A stretch of 64,000 nt of DNA, from contig NC_049988.1 in the NCBI RefSeq assembly GCF_000003815.2, positions 9,989,788 through 10,053,787 of the forward strand, written 5' to 3'. This DNA comes from Branchiostoma floridae. Taxonomy: Eukaryota; Chordata; Leptocardii; Amphioxiformes; Branchiostomatidae. Shown in pieces: positions 1 through 10,365 of this stretch. The stretch's first letter is position 1; every line of letters starts with the position of its first letter. The notes below the pieces were generated by a model that saw nothing but the letters and a program-made list of their open reading frames with translations, was not told the origin of the DNA and searched no databases. The translations under genes and the position numbers were made by a program.

Positions 1-1
1 A

Positions 2-727
2 ACAACACATCTGCCAACCCCAACAACAACGAAACAGACTACACGGCTAACAACAGATAGAACAACCTTACAATCCTCACAAGTAACCACAGGATCTACT
101 TCAAAAATAACATCAATAGTGACTACAGAATCAACACTGCCGCCAACGTCACTAACGTTGCTGTCTACTCTTTCTAAAACAGGTACATCTTGCCGAGTGA
201 TAAGAGGAGTGGAGTTCGACAGGCAGACAGATTCTGGACAGACCACGGGGTGCCGATCAGTGCGTCGCTGGCCGCTACCCTGCACAGGGATTGTTCGCCT
301 TTGGTCTTGCACAGCCGCAGCACAGGAAAATCACATCTTGCTATCTGAGCGCTTGCCTTGTCTGCTATCAGCACACACCGCACTCACATCTCTGTCTCTA
401 CCACACGTCTAAGTGTATAGATGTAGTTTCTTTCATTCAGATTGTTCTGCAGGTCCTTCGCAAGCCCGTCGTCTACTGAGATGTAAAGGTTACTGAGCAG
501 ACTTCACGTATCCTTTGAACAAAGTGACGAACCCTGTCATTGGTTTATTACAGAATACTGTAGGAAAACACTTAGTCAACCAAACGTGGAAAGGGACGGA
601 GCTCATGTATCCTTTTTGCGAAGTGTTACTGTTGTTGTTCTTGTTGTTCTTGTTTGTTTTAGCTTTGTTCTTGCAGTCTCAAGAGAAGATGCAGCGATTG
701 TGGATACAGTGTGCTTGTGGATAGATG
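2..727 (+). CDS. 3' end of a Thr-rich mucin-like gene (5' part outside window)
   Basis: The window opens inside a Thr/Ser/Pro-rich reading frame (frame of base 2) with TT-x-x-TT spacing, as in the gene at 2769-8333. It reads open to a stop at 410-412. A CAG|GTACAT donor after base 182 matches in place and phase (phase 1, codon split after G) the CAG|GTAGTA donor at 8283 of the neighbour, so the Thr-rich exon probably ends at 182. Candidate later exons are a 12-nt microexon 441-452 (reads D-C-S-A), then 677-727 (17 codons, phase 1 in and out, good GTGAGT donor), then perhaps 910-923 ending in TAG. Thr-rich tracts of this kind are O-glycosylated in secreted or surface mucins; this role is inferred from composition. 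The Thr-rich part is solid, the small downstream exons are tentative. Confidence 0.5.
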
Positions 728-968
728 GTGAGTATTCGCAGTCATGTGCACACATATGTTTGCATGGCATGTGTCTTATTGATATATGAATGATACCCCA
801 TTGCCATATTGTAGAGGTATTCTTTTACAGAGTGAAAGTATATATCTTTGTGCCAATGTCTATGACACTTCTAATATCATAATTTTCTGCTTTCTTGTCA
901 AATATAAAGATAAGAATAACTAGCTACCGACTTCCAGTGGTCCACTTTTGACCCGGTGTTACTCTTTG

Positions 969-974
969 AATAAA
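969..974 (+). terminator. Poly(A) signal AATAAA, candidate 3' end of first mucin-like gene
   Basis: AATAAA lies about 45 bases after the candidate last stop codon (921-923), and a second copy lies near 1008. No other gene on this strand needs it. Confidence 0.4.
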
Positions 975-2768
975 AGCTGTACAAAAGAGTGTGTTGTATT
1001 TTTTTAATAAAATGCATTTGGCCATTTTACTGCATACTGCATTGCTTGTAACGTTGATAGTGTACGTTATCTCTTTATAGGTCATTGACCGAGAGTTGAA
1101 AGGTTAAACCGATTCTGGCCATCATCTTCTCAATGAACTGACGTAAGTATCTGAACAAAAAGAGCAAAACATTAAAATTGCGCACGTGTGCGTGTGTGTG
1201 AAGAAGTGATTCAACAATAGAAGGTTATCATATGAAGAAGCACATACACAGTCATATGAAATCATGCAAAACAGATCAATAATAACTCCCACACAGATTA
1301 GTTGGTCGCTTAAATTTAATTCAATACAGAAGTGCTGTTGTGTGATGGAATGATACAGATGAGGCGCTTGGCGTTGCCAAAGTAGAAAATAGAACAGAAC
1401 AGAACACCTTGCGCCCTCCAGAATTGTTATTATTCTGATTAAGGGGTCGGCCTAGGTTTCTTCGTCTCTTAAACTCATCTTGTATGTTGATTTTAAATGT
1501 GTTGCGTTTATATGTCAATAAAGATGATGTCAACCCCCCCCCCCCCAACACTTTAAATGGTGCAGTGACCATATCGCACTATTTGAATGGTTGTTTTCTT
1601 CACAATGACTGTCTCCCATTTACTGGTATTCAAAGTAAGAAGGGGGGGTGTTTTTTTATTGGAAGATCTCGAGTTTCGAAGCTGTTTTATGATCTTTCAG
1701 CTATTCTACCTAAGTTCATAATTCTTAAAAGTATTTTCCTAGATCATTAGAAAAAATAAACAAAAGGCTAGGCTGTATCTATTTCACAAGTATCCATTTC
1801 ACTGCCTTTGTTGAGTGGACAAATTACGCAGATGGCTTAACACAAGACAACTAGAAGGGGAGGGGGGCTCCGTGACATTTGTGTGGCTCGGTGAGTCTAT
1901 CAGCAGGATCAGCGTGCGTCATTAAACCTTTTGTGGTGACAGGGAGGCTACCTGAAGAGAAATGTCATGTGGGGTGTGCCCTTGAGAACACAATGACATG
2001 TGCGTCAGCGATGAATCAGAACTGCCAATTATGTGCGCCTATCAGTGCACCAATTTGAACCAAACCCTCCACGTTGCCAAAAACCTGTTTTGCAAGACAC
2101 GTACGCGCCTATTCAGGTGACAGGAAAGGCCGCCATGATTAACTACCCAGATGATTAACGGTAATGCCAGCAAGGTCGTTCATTATAGGCGCTAGACATG
2201 CAAAGATAATGCCTTTTATTCAACTCTCATTTTTCTAATTTGTTTTCTCCGTGTTCTTTGATACGTGGCATCGCGTCTCTACCCTTAAAACGTCTTCAGA
2301 TAATTTTAATGTCTTTCTTTTGTTCCCTTCTGACGTTTTTGAACACGCGATTGTAAGTCAACAATGTCCCACCCAACTGTACGTGTCACCGGGCAATAGT
2401 GTTGGAATGTGACACCCGCAGGTTATTGGCTAGTTTTGGGCATTTTTCATCACAAACTGTGTCTTGTAGGATCTTCTGACAGAATCTTATTAACGTACAC
2501 ATTGTACTTCTTGTTCTTTTTCGCTATTTTATTTGTGAAGCATGAAATTTGGTACAAACTTGTTTGAGTGCCAATCACAGTCAGGTATTCAACAAGGTCG
2601 GTCAGTCATGAAATTACACTAATTAGTGGCGTCACACGCTTAGGGACCTTTGGCTGGTCTTGTGACGTTTTCATGAGAAACGTGTCATTAGAGCCACACC
2701 TAGGTGGTTTACAGCAAAGTCAGTACTGAGAAGGTAGCAATGCTAGCTACACCACGCGTCCAAACAAA
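975..2768. other. Intergenic region between the two mucin-like genes
   Basis: No coding exon is recognised here. It contains a run of 13 C (1534-1546) and a G-rich patch near 1857-1867. No clear TATA box was found before the next start codon at 2769. Confidence 0.5.
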
Positions 2769-5700
2769 ATGTTGAAAATTTCAGACTGCAGATTTGTCGT
2801 TGTGGTGGGCCTTATCATGGTCCTACTGTCGTTTGAGCCATGCGGGATGGTTAAAGCACAAGGTAAGCCGTGTCACGTCTGGTTCATCTGATAAAGGTAA
2901 ACGTTAGTGCAGTTCCGTAGTATTTTAGAGGCCATAGGAGCAGTGAGATGTTAGGCACAGTATTGAATGTAGTACCCATCCCTCTCCTTCCACCGCCTTT
3001 ACCTCCCCAACCCAACCGATACTCATTTTTTACCCCTGGGTGGAGTGAAAAGTGAAAAAGTCGTGTTAAGTGCTTTTCCCAGGAACATAATTTGCAACGT
3101 CTAGCCGGTTATCTGATAGCGACATCAAAATAATACCGACATGGTTTGCCAAATATCATCTCAAAAGTTGATGTTCGCTCAGATAGCCAGAAAACAGTTT
3201 ATCAATGTCAAGATAGACTTCGCTTCAGACCTGGACGAATTGGCTGTTATTGGTTGTCTTTACTTGAGTCAATTTGGTCCTATACTGGGAGTTACGGGGA
3301 GATGCCAATGCAATGCACATTCTTAGCTGTAGTCTTAGTCATTTCAATCATACTGTATTAAACAAATCTTGTATCGTTAAGCCGGCAAATGGGTAATTTA
3401 GTTATACATGTCTGAAATCAAAATTCAACATTAAAGACTGTGTGACTCGTGTCATGTAAGCTCGACCTCCACGAAAAGCGGCCTAGCAGGCCGATGGAGT
3501 ATTTATCGAGTCAAAATAAAGGCACAAACAAACAAACAAACTCCTGCGGACGGCGTAGGTACAGCATTGCACATGTGTGAGATTTTGTATCAACCGTTTG
3601 ATCTAGACATCCTAGTTGTAATGTGTGACGGAATGAACTACTTACTATTAGACGAAAATGAATATCAAGGACATCAAATATAGTTAGATTTGAGCATTGG
3701 TTCGGATAGGTGTTTTTAATGAACACGACAATGTAGGGCGGGGCCAAGTATGGTTTGATAGATAGGGGAGTGTACATTATTTGTCAAGACCCTCATGACA
3801 TATGTGGAGGGGACATGAAGCGTTTTCTTCTGTGACATTTTCATGCTCGTTTTCGGCTTCCTGTATTCTTCTTCTAACTGATAGTGATTGGCATCATATC
3901 AAATGTAAATTGGCTTTGCACTGAGAAATTCTGTTAGTTTGAACTCTAGTATATGTATTCTATGTACGGGTATACTTGTTTACCAACAGGATAGATTTAT
4001 GTGTAAAAAGCGGTGGCAATCGTCTCTTGTCACTGATTTTTGAAAAGTTAGGCGTTTGGATGCACTCTCTTGCAACAGCGTCTTCTACTGATCGCCAACG
4101 GAAGTGCATGGTCCCACATGCTTGCTGTTTGACGACTCCATGTTTATAGCAGGGGTTAGGTCAACTTTGTATGGCAATCAATGGAGCTTATGAAAGGCAT
4201 TGTACAATTTTAGTGAAATGGGAAAACTACATCATTCGTCTTGTCTATAAAAAGATGACAGTTATATTCAACTTTTAAATTACTAAACTTTTCTGTTTTC
4301 AGGAATGACCACGGCGACGACGGTCCCAACGACGCTGCATGTAACAACAGCAGCACAGACCACGATTCCAACGACACGACATGTAACAACAGCAGCACAG
4401 ACAACGATTCCAACAACACGGCATGTTACAACAGCAGCACAGACCACGATTCCAACAACACGGCATGTAACAACAGCAGCACAGACAACGATTCCAACGA
4501 CGCGGCATGTAACAACAGCAGCACAGACCACGATTCCAACGACTGTGAATCCTACAACCCACTTGACCACGATTTCAACAACAGAACTAACAACTCAGCA
4601 GTCGACTCAACAGACCACGAAACAAACTACTCAAGAAACTACTGAAGAGACGACAGAACAAACAACGATCCCAACAACTATTGTGCCAACGACACTGATT
4701 ACAACGGTTCAACCAACAACGCAGGTTACTACGGAGAAGACAACGCCTATAGAGACCACGAAACAAACAACTCGGCAGTCGACCCTACTGACTACTGAAA
4801 AAACAACGATTCCAACAACTGTTTTACCAACGACACTGATTACAACGGTTCAACCAACAACGCAGGTTACTACGGAGAAGACAACACAGCCGACTACTGC
4901 AAAAAGTACACAAGATACTACGAAACAAACAACGAGGCAATCTACATTACTGACTACGGAACTGACTACTCAAGATACTACAAAACAAACGACTCGGCAA
5001 TCAACCCTACTGACTACTGAAAAAACAACGATCCCAACAACTGTCTCACCAACGACACTGATTACAACGGTTCAACCAACAACGCAGGTTACTACGGAAA
5101 AGACAACGCCTATAGAGACCACGAAACAGACAACCAGGCAATCGACTCAACCGACTACCGAAGAAACTACTCAAGATACTACAAAACAGACAACAAGACA
5201 ATCAACACTACTGACTACCAAACTAACTACTCAAGATACTACAAAGCAAACAACGAGGCAATCGACTCAACAGACTACCGAACTGACTACTCAATATACT
5301 ACGAAACAGACAACGAGGCAATCAACCCTACTAACTACTGAAAAAACAACGATCCCAACAACTGTCTCACCAACGACACTGATTACAACGGTTCAACCAA
5401 CAACGCAGGTTACTACGGAGAAGACAACACAGCCGACCACTGCAAAAAGTACACAAGATACAACGAAACAAACAACGAGGCAATCTACATTACTGACTAC
5501 CGAACTGACTACTCAAGATACTACAACGCAAACAACGAGGCAATCGACACTACTGACAACTGGGCAAACTACTAGTCTGACTACTGAACAAACAACAGAA
5601 CAAACAACGCTCCCAACAACTTTTTCGCCAACGACACTGATTACAACTGTTCAACCAACAACGCTTCGTACCACAGAGGTCACAACAGAGATGACAACGC

Positions 5701-8333
5701 CTCTAGAGACAACGGAGAGGACAACGCAACCAACCACTGAGAAAACTACGGATGAGACCACGGAACTAACAACTGGGCAGTCAACCCTACTGACTACTGT
5801 ACAAACTACACTTCCGACTAGTGCAGAGACGACAGAACAAACAACTCGGCAATCAACCCTACTGACTACTCAACAAACTACTGTCCCAACTAGTGTAGAG
5901 ACAACAGGACAAACAACGTTACCAACAACTTTTGATCCAACGACACAACCGATTACAACGGCTCCTCCAACAACGCCGTTCACTACCGAGCAAACTACAC
6001 GTCCGACTAGTGTAGAGACAACAGGACAAACAACGTTACCAACAACTTTTGATCCAACGACACAACCGATTACAACGGCTCCTCCAACAACGCCGTTCAC
6101 TACCGAGCAAACTACACGTCCGACTAGTGTAGAGACAACAGAACAAACAACGTTACCAACAACTTTTGATCCAACGACACAACCGATTACAACAGTTCAA
6201 CCAACAACGCAGCTTACAACGGAGAAGACAACAATACCACCGACTACGCCTATAAAGACCACCAAGAAAACGACACAGTTGACCACCGAAAGGACTACAG
6301 ACGAGACCACAGAACTTACAACTCGGCAATCTACCCTGCTGACTACTGTACAAACTACACGTCCGATTAGTGTTGAGACAACAGAACAAACAACGTTACC
6401 AACAACTTTTGTTCCAACTACACAACCGATTACAACGGCTCCACCAACAACCCCATTCACTACGGAACAAACTACAAGGCCAACCACTAAAGAGACGACT
6501 GTTGTCGGTACTACTGAGGGGACCACAGCACCAACAACTGTTGAAACTACAAAACAAACAACTCGGCAATCTACCGAACAAACTACACGTCCGACAAGTG
6601 TAGAGACAACAGAACAAACAACGTTACCACTAACTTTTGTTCCAACTACACAACCGATTACAACGGCTCCACCAACAACCCCATTCACTACGGAACAAAC
6701 TACAAGGCCAACCACTAAAGAGACGACTGTTGTCGGTACTACTGAGGGGACCACAGCACCAACAACTGTTGAAACTACAAAACAAACAACTCGGCAATCT
6801 ACAGAACAAACTACACGTCCGACAAGTGTAGAAACAACAGAACAAACAACGTTGCCAACAACTTTTGATCCAACGACACAACCGATTACAACGGCTCCTC
6901 CAACAACGCCGTTCACTACCGAACAAACTACACGTCCGACTAGTGTTGAGACGACAGAGCAAACAACGATCCCAACAACTCTTGATCCAACAACACTGAT
7001 TACAACGGTTCAACCAACAACGCAGCTCACAACGGAGAAGACAACAATACCACCGACTACGCCTATAGAGACTACCAAGAGAACGACACAGTTGACCACT
7101 GAAAGGACTACAGACGAGACCACAGAACCAACAACTCGACAATCGACGATACTGCCTACTCAACAAACTACACGTCCGACTAGTGTAGAGACGACAGAAC
7201 AAACAACGCTCCCAACAACTTTTGTTCCAACTACACAACCGATTACAACGGTTCCTCCAACAACCGCGTTCACTACGGAACAAACTACAAGGCCAACCAC
7301 TGTGGAGACGACAGTTGCCGGTACTACTGAGGGGACCACAGCGCCAACAACTGTTGAAACTACAAAACAAACAACTCAGCAATCGACCCTGCTGACTACT
7401 GTACAAACTACACGTCCGACTAGTGTAGATACGACAGAGCAAACAACGCTCCCAACAACTCTTGATCCAACGACACTGATTACAACGGTTCAACCAACAA
7501 CGCAGCTTACAATGGAGAAGACGGAACCAACGACTCGGCAATCGTCGCTACTGCCTACAGAACAAACTACACGTCCGACTAGTGTTGAGACGACAGAACA
7601 AACAACGCTCCCAACAACTTTTGTTCCAACGACACAACCGATTACAACGGCTCCACCTACAACCCTTTTCACTACGGAACAAACTACATATTCCACTAGT
7701 GTAGTGACAACAGAACAAACAACGATCCCAACGACTTATGATCCAACGACACAACCGATTACAACGGCTCCACCAACAACCGCAGAGACCACAGGTCGAT
7801 CAACAGAACCTACTACGGCCTTGACAACAAGTAATCGTACAACCTACATAAGTACGGTCCTTTCAACAATCTTCCCAACGAGCCTACCTTCGACGCTTCT
7901 CCCAACCCTGTTCACTACGCAAGGAACTACAAGGCCAACTACTGACGAGACGACACTAGAGACGACAGTTGTCGGTACTTCTGAGGGGACCACAGCGCCA
8001 ACAACTATTGAAACTACAAAACAAACAACTCTGCAATCAAGTTTTCCTACAACGTACTTTACAACAATCCCTACAACAGCGAGCTTCACTACTCCGAAAG
8101 TCACAACGGTTGTACCAACGACGCATGTCACAACGATGCCACCGCTGTTAACCACAGAGCCGGGTACCACAGTAGAGACAACGCCTGTAGATGCCACAGA
8201 AAGGACAACACAGCCGACCACTGAGAGGACTACAGTCACCACTGTTCGCACGAGCGTTGTAACCTCCCAACCACCATCGACAGGTAGTACACAAACGGGT
8301 GACTTTCAGGATAGACCACGTGATCACTACTAG
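2769..8333 (+). CDS. Secreted Thr-rich mucin-like protein, two exons
   Basis: Exon 1 (2769-2862) codes for 31 residues: MLKISDC, a hydrophobic core VVVVGLIMVLL, then a small-residue region, a typical secretory signal peptide. It ends at AAG|GTAAGC in phase 1. Exon 2 begins at 4303 after TTCTGTTTTCAG, completes a Gly codon and continues without a break to TAG at 8331-8333, giving about 1374 residues. Nearly all of exon 2 is TT separated by two or three residues, with Pro, Gln, Glu, Val and Ile, and no Cys. It is built from nested tandem repeats of 42, 117 and 228 bp. No folded domain or membrane span is visible. The likely product is an O-glycosylated secreted mucin (inference from composition). 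A CAG|GTAGTA donor after 8283, conserved with the left-edge paralogue, could splice out the last 16 codons in favour of exons further right, so the C-terminus is uncertain. Confidence 0.8.
3455..3541 (+). repeat. LINE-like 3' tail in mucin intron 1
   Basis: A GC-rich hairpin (GCGGCCTAGCAGGCCG) is followed by AATAAAGG and a short ACAA repeat. This is the usual look of 5'-truncated LINE 3' ends that carry microsatellite tails. No reverse-transcriptase coding sequence is seen upstream. Confidence 0.35.
4317..4526 (+). repeat. 42-bp coding tandem repeat, 5 units
   Basis: One unit TTVPTTLHVTTAAQ is followed by four units TTIPTTRHVTTAAQ at exact 42-bp spacing, at the N-terminal side of the mucin-like repeat domain. 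Units differ mainly at synonymous sites. Confidence 0.9.
5891..6241 (+). repeat. 117-bp coding tandem repeat, about 3 units
   Basis: The TAGTGTAGAGACAACAG word recurs at 5891, 6008 and 6125, exactly 117 bp (39 codons) apart. The unit codes for SVETT-QTTLPTTFDP-TTQPITTAPP-TTPFTTEQTTRPT. The third unit diverges in its second half. Variants of the same unit recur singly up to about 7790. Confidence 0.85.
6393..6848 (+). repeat. 228-bp higher-order repeat, 2 units
   Basis: ACGTTACC/ACGTTGCC recurs at 6393, 6621 and 6849, a spacing of 228 bp (76 codons). The unit joins the 39-codon module to a KETTVVGTTEGTTAPT block, showing recent unequal exchange inside the exon. The two full units are nearly identical. 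Confidence 0.85.
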
Positions 8334-8757
8334 CCACTGCCTATGAGTCTATATGCGCGATGCGTTCGCTTGGTCTTGTACAGCTCCCATTTCGGCAAAG
8401 GCACAGGCGTAGGGACAAAAATGGCGCGATGAATTTTCTTGGAAATTCTGCTGGCGATAGCAGCGTGCAGCATGCGCCATGTTCACCGCTCACACAAACA
8501 CAACGTGCCGTTGTCTTGTTTGCCCGGTGTTCTTTCTTTCAGACTGTTCTACAGGTGTTGTCGCCAACGGTCGGAACAAGTCCTTCTAGAGACTGTGGAG
8601 TGAAGGTAGCGCCTGTATCCTTTGTAGCTATCACTAACCTAGACACGGCCCTTTGTTTCAGCCTTCCCTCAGCTTTTCTACAGGTAGGTCTACCGGGATG
8701 AATGGATGCTGGCTTGGTCTGGTGCAGGGGGAAGAACAACGGATTCCACAGTGTCAC

Positions 8758-8972
8758 GGATAGAAGGTATGGCTACAGTCACGTGTTGTACTATTGTCAC
8801 GGATAGANNNNNNNNNNNNNNNNNNNNNNNNNNNNNNNNNNNNNNNNNNNNNNNNNNNNNNNNNNNNNNNNNNNNNNNNNNNNNNNNNNNNNNNNNNNNN
8901 NNNNNNNNNNNNNNNNNNNNNNNNNNNNNGGATAGAAGGTATGGCTGCAGTCACGTGTTGTACTATTGTCAC
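8758..8972. repeat. 43-bp tandem repeat, about 5 units, interrupted by Ns
   Basis: GGATAGA recurs at 8758, 8801 and, across the N run, at 8930. The distance 8758 to 8930 is 172, which is 4 x 43, so the flanks are in register. The unit carries GGTATGGCTRCAGTCACGTG and TTGTACTATTGTCAC. Confidence 0.7.
8808..8929. other. Assembly gap, 122 N
   Basis: Run of N inside the 43-bp tandem repeat. Confidence 0.99.
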
Positions 8973-9545
8973 ATCAGAGACTTCGGTGTATGTCTGTTTG
9001 GGGGGGGGGGAAATAGTGGCTGGGATATCTTCATAGCGAAGAGAGGTATCCTGCCGGTTCGGACGGGGTAAAGACTCGCTATCACGACAAACTCCCTTCC
9101 ACAGCAAACTCCCTTCTTCGGCAAAGTCCCTTTCTCGGCACAAGAGAACATCTCCAACGTTCAACATTGCGAACTAACGCCCCCCCCCCCCCCAAAAAAA
9201 AAAACACAGCCCCGTTGCAAAAACTGCAATGGAGGCTAGCCCGGGAAGGAGAATTGAGAATAAATGTTCACCTGTCACATTTAGGCCTTTGCTTCACTTC
9301 AAGGCTATCACTAACTTCTATCTTTTCTATACATCCACAGGAAGAACATTTGAAGTGACTGCCTTTGAGTAACATCCTCAAACCAACCCAAGCTTCAGTG
9401 AAGAAGGTATGCATATCTTGTGTCAAACACTTCATGGCAAAAGCTCAATTTTCTTTAGAAAACAACGTTATGCTTCTAGATGTAAGGTATCAAATCAGTT
9501 CCTATACATAACCAACCTGTTCGGTATTTTTCTTTCTTTGTGCAG

Positions 9546-9653
9546 CGGATCACAACGGACATTTTCCCTTCTTTTCCCCAGGTCATCTGGGAGCCCAACA
9601 GCAGCCACATTGTATTTGCTGACGACCTGATGGCCGACGACATTTTGAATTGA
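9546..9653 (+). CDS. Coding-like terminal exon of an unrecognised gene
   Basis: After TTTCTTTGTGCAG the frame reads RITTDIFPSFPQ, then VIWEPNSSHIV, then FADDLMADDILN and TGA. Third positions are mostly G or C, an AT-rich 3' region follows, and a poly(A) signal lies 116 bases on. The same frame continues upstream over a possible intron (donor GAAG|GTATGC after 9406) into SNILKPTQASVKK, but an in-frame TGA at 9356-9358 limits that exon. The other open frame of this exon gives a Ser/Leu-rich tail ending at TGA. I do not recognise the family. It may be the last exon of the mucin-like gene or of a separate gene. Confidence 0.35.
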   Translation, partial: RITTDIFPSFPQVIWEPNSSHIVFADDLMADDILN

Positions 9654-9768
9654 TTTTTTTTTTGTTTATGAATTTTGTCTTATTATTGCAATTTTCATCA
9701 CTTTTGATTCATTTCTGTAGCATTGTATTGTAATATTCCATTCCAGATATTGATACCATAAAAAGTGT

Positions 9769-9774
9769 AATAAA
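9769..9774 (+). terminator. Poly(A) signal AATAAA
   Basis: Canonical AATAAA after an AT-rich stretch downstream of the terminal exon 9546-9653. Confidence 0.5.
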
Positions 9775-10334
9775 GATTATATTCTCAACAGGAAATGGTA
9801 CGTTGTTACTGGATATATCCATTACAGTTTCCTAGTCCTAGAGTTCTTAGTTGTTGAACTATGGGTATTTAAACCCCATTATAAGTTTTTTGTGAGACAC
9901 AAATTTGATGGTCGTTTTATACGATCACATTGCGACCGGGAGGGGTACTGCAGATCGGGTTGTGATAGAGAAATTGATTACACCATTGGATCCATCACAT
10001 TTCCTATAATAGCTGAAATCCATTGCGCTACTTATGAGCTTGAATTCAATATCTACTTCAGTACCTATCCATGAATTATTGTCCCTAATGTTTAGATCTT
10101 TCCTACTGCCTTGAAATGACATGGAGGCTTCTTGCCTTTCCTGATAGGAATCAATCCATATCTGAAGACAACACTCAACTCCAATCAGATATTGGGAGTA
10201 ACAAATATTAACACTTTCTATGAATTTATCAGAGAAGAGAAGTCTGGTTAGTCATAGCATCACAGTAGTCCAACCCTTGAAGATGTAGAGTCTAGTGGCG
10301 CATGGCTCTGAGCCCGACCGTCATGAGAGCCCCC

Positions 10335-10365
<31 letters not shown>

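Larger units (their letters stand above)
8334..9545 (+). other. Downstream region of second mucin-like gene with candidate small exons
   Basis: The region matches 183-740 behind the first paralogue in several blocks, so it was duplicated with the gene. Candidate exons between strong acceptors and donors are 8543-8554 (12 nt, reads D-C-S-T after the phase-1 G), 8662-8683 (22 nt) and 8728-8766 (39 nt, similar to 677-727 of the first copy). An acceptor at 9340 follows a CTATCACTAAC branch-like word also present before 8662. All frames of the 9341-9406 stretch meet a stop, so the order of exons cannot be settled. It also holds C and A runs at 9180-9204. Confidence 0.3.

Noticed and set aside
4283-4570. 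Minus-strand repetitive Val/Ala/Cys frame at the start of the Thr-rich exon
   Set aside because: Shadow of the 42-bp coding repeat.
5870-8251. Long minus-strand Val- or Cys-rich open frames across the mucin-like exon
   Set aside because: They are the antisense reading of ACN-rich Thr codons (GT-rich strand) in a repeat; they have no independent start context, splice sites or domain.
4317-8972. Regularly spaced repeats as a CRISPR-like array
   Set aside because: Units of 42, 43, 117 and 228 bp are contiguous tandem copies with no unique spacers, and the genome is animal.
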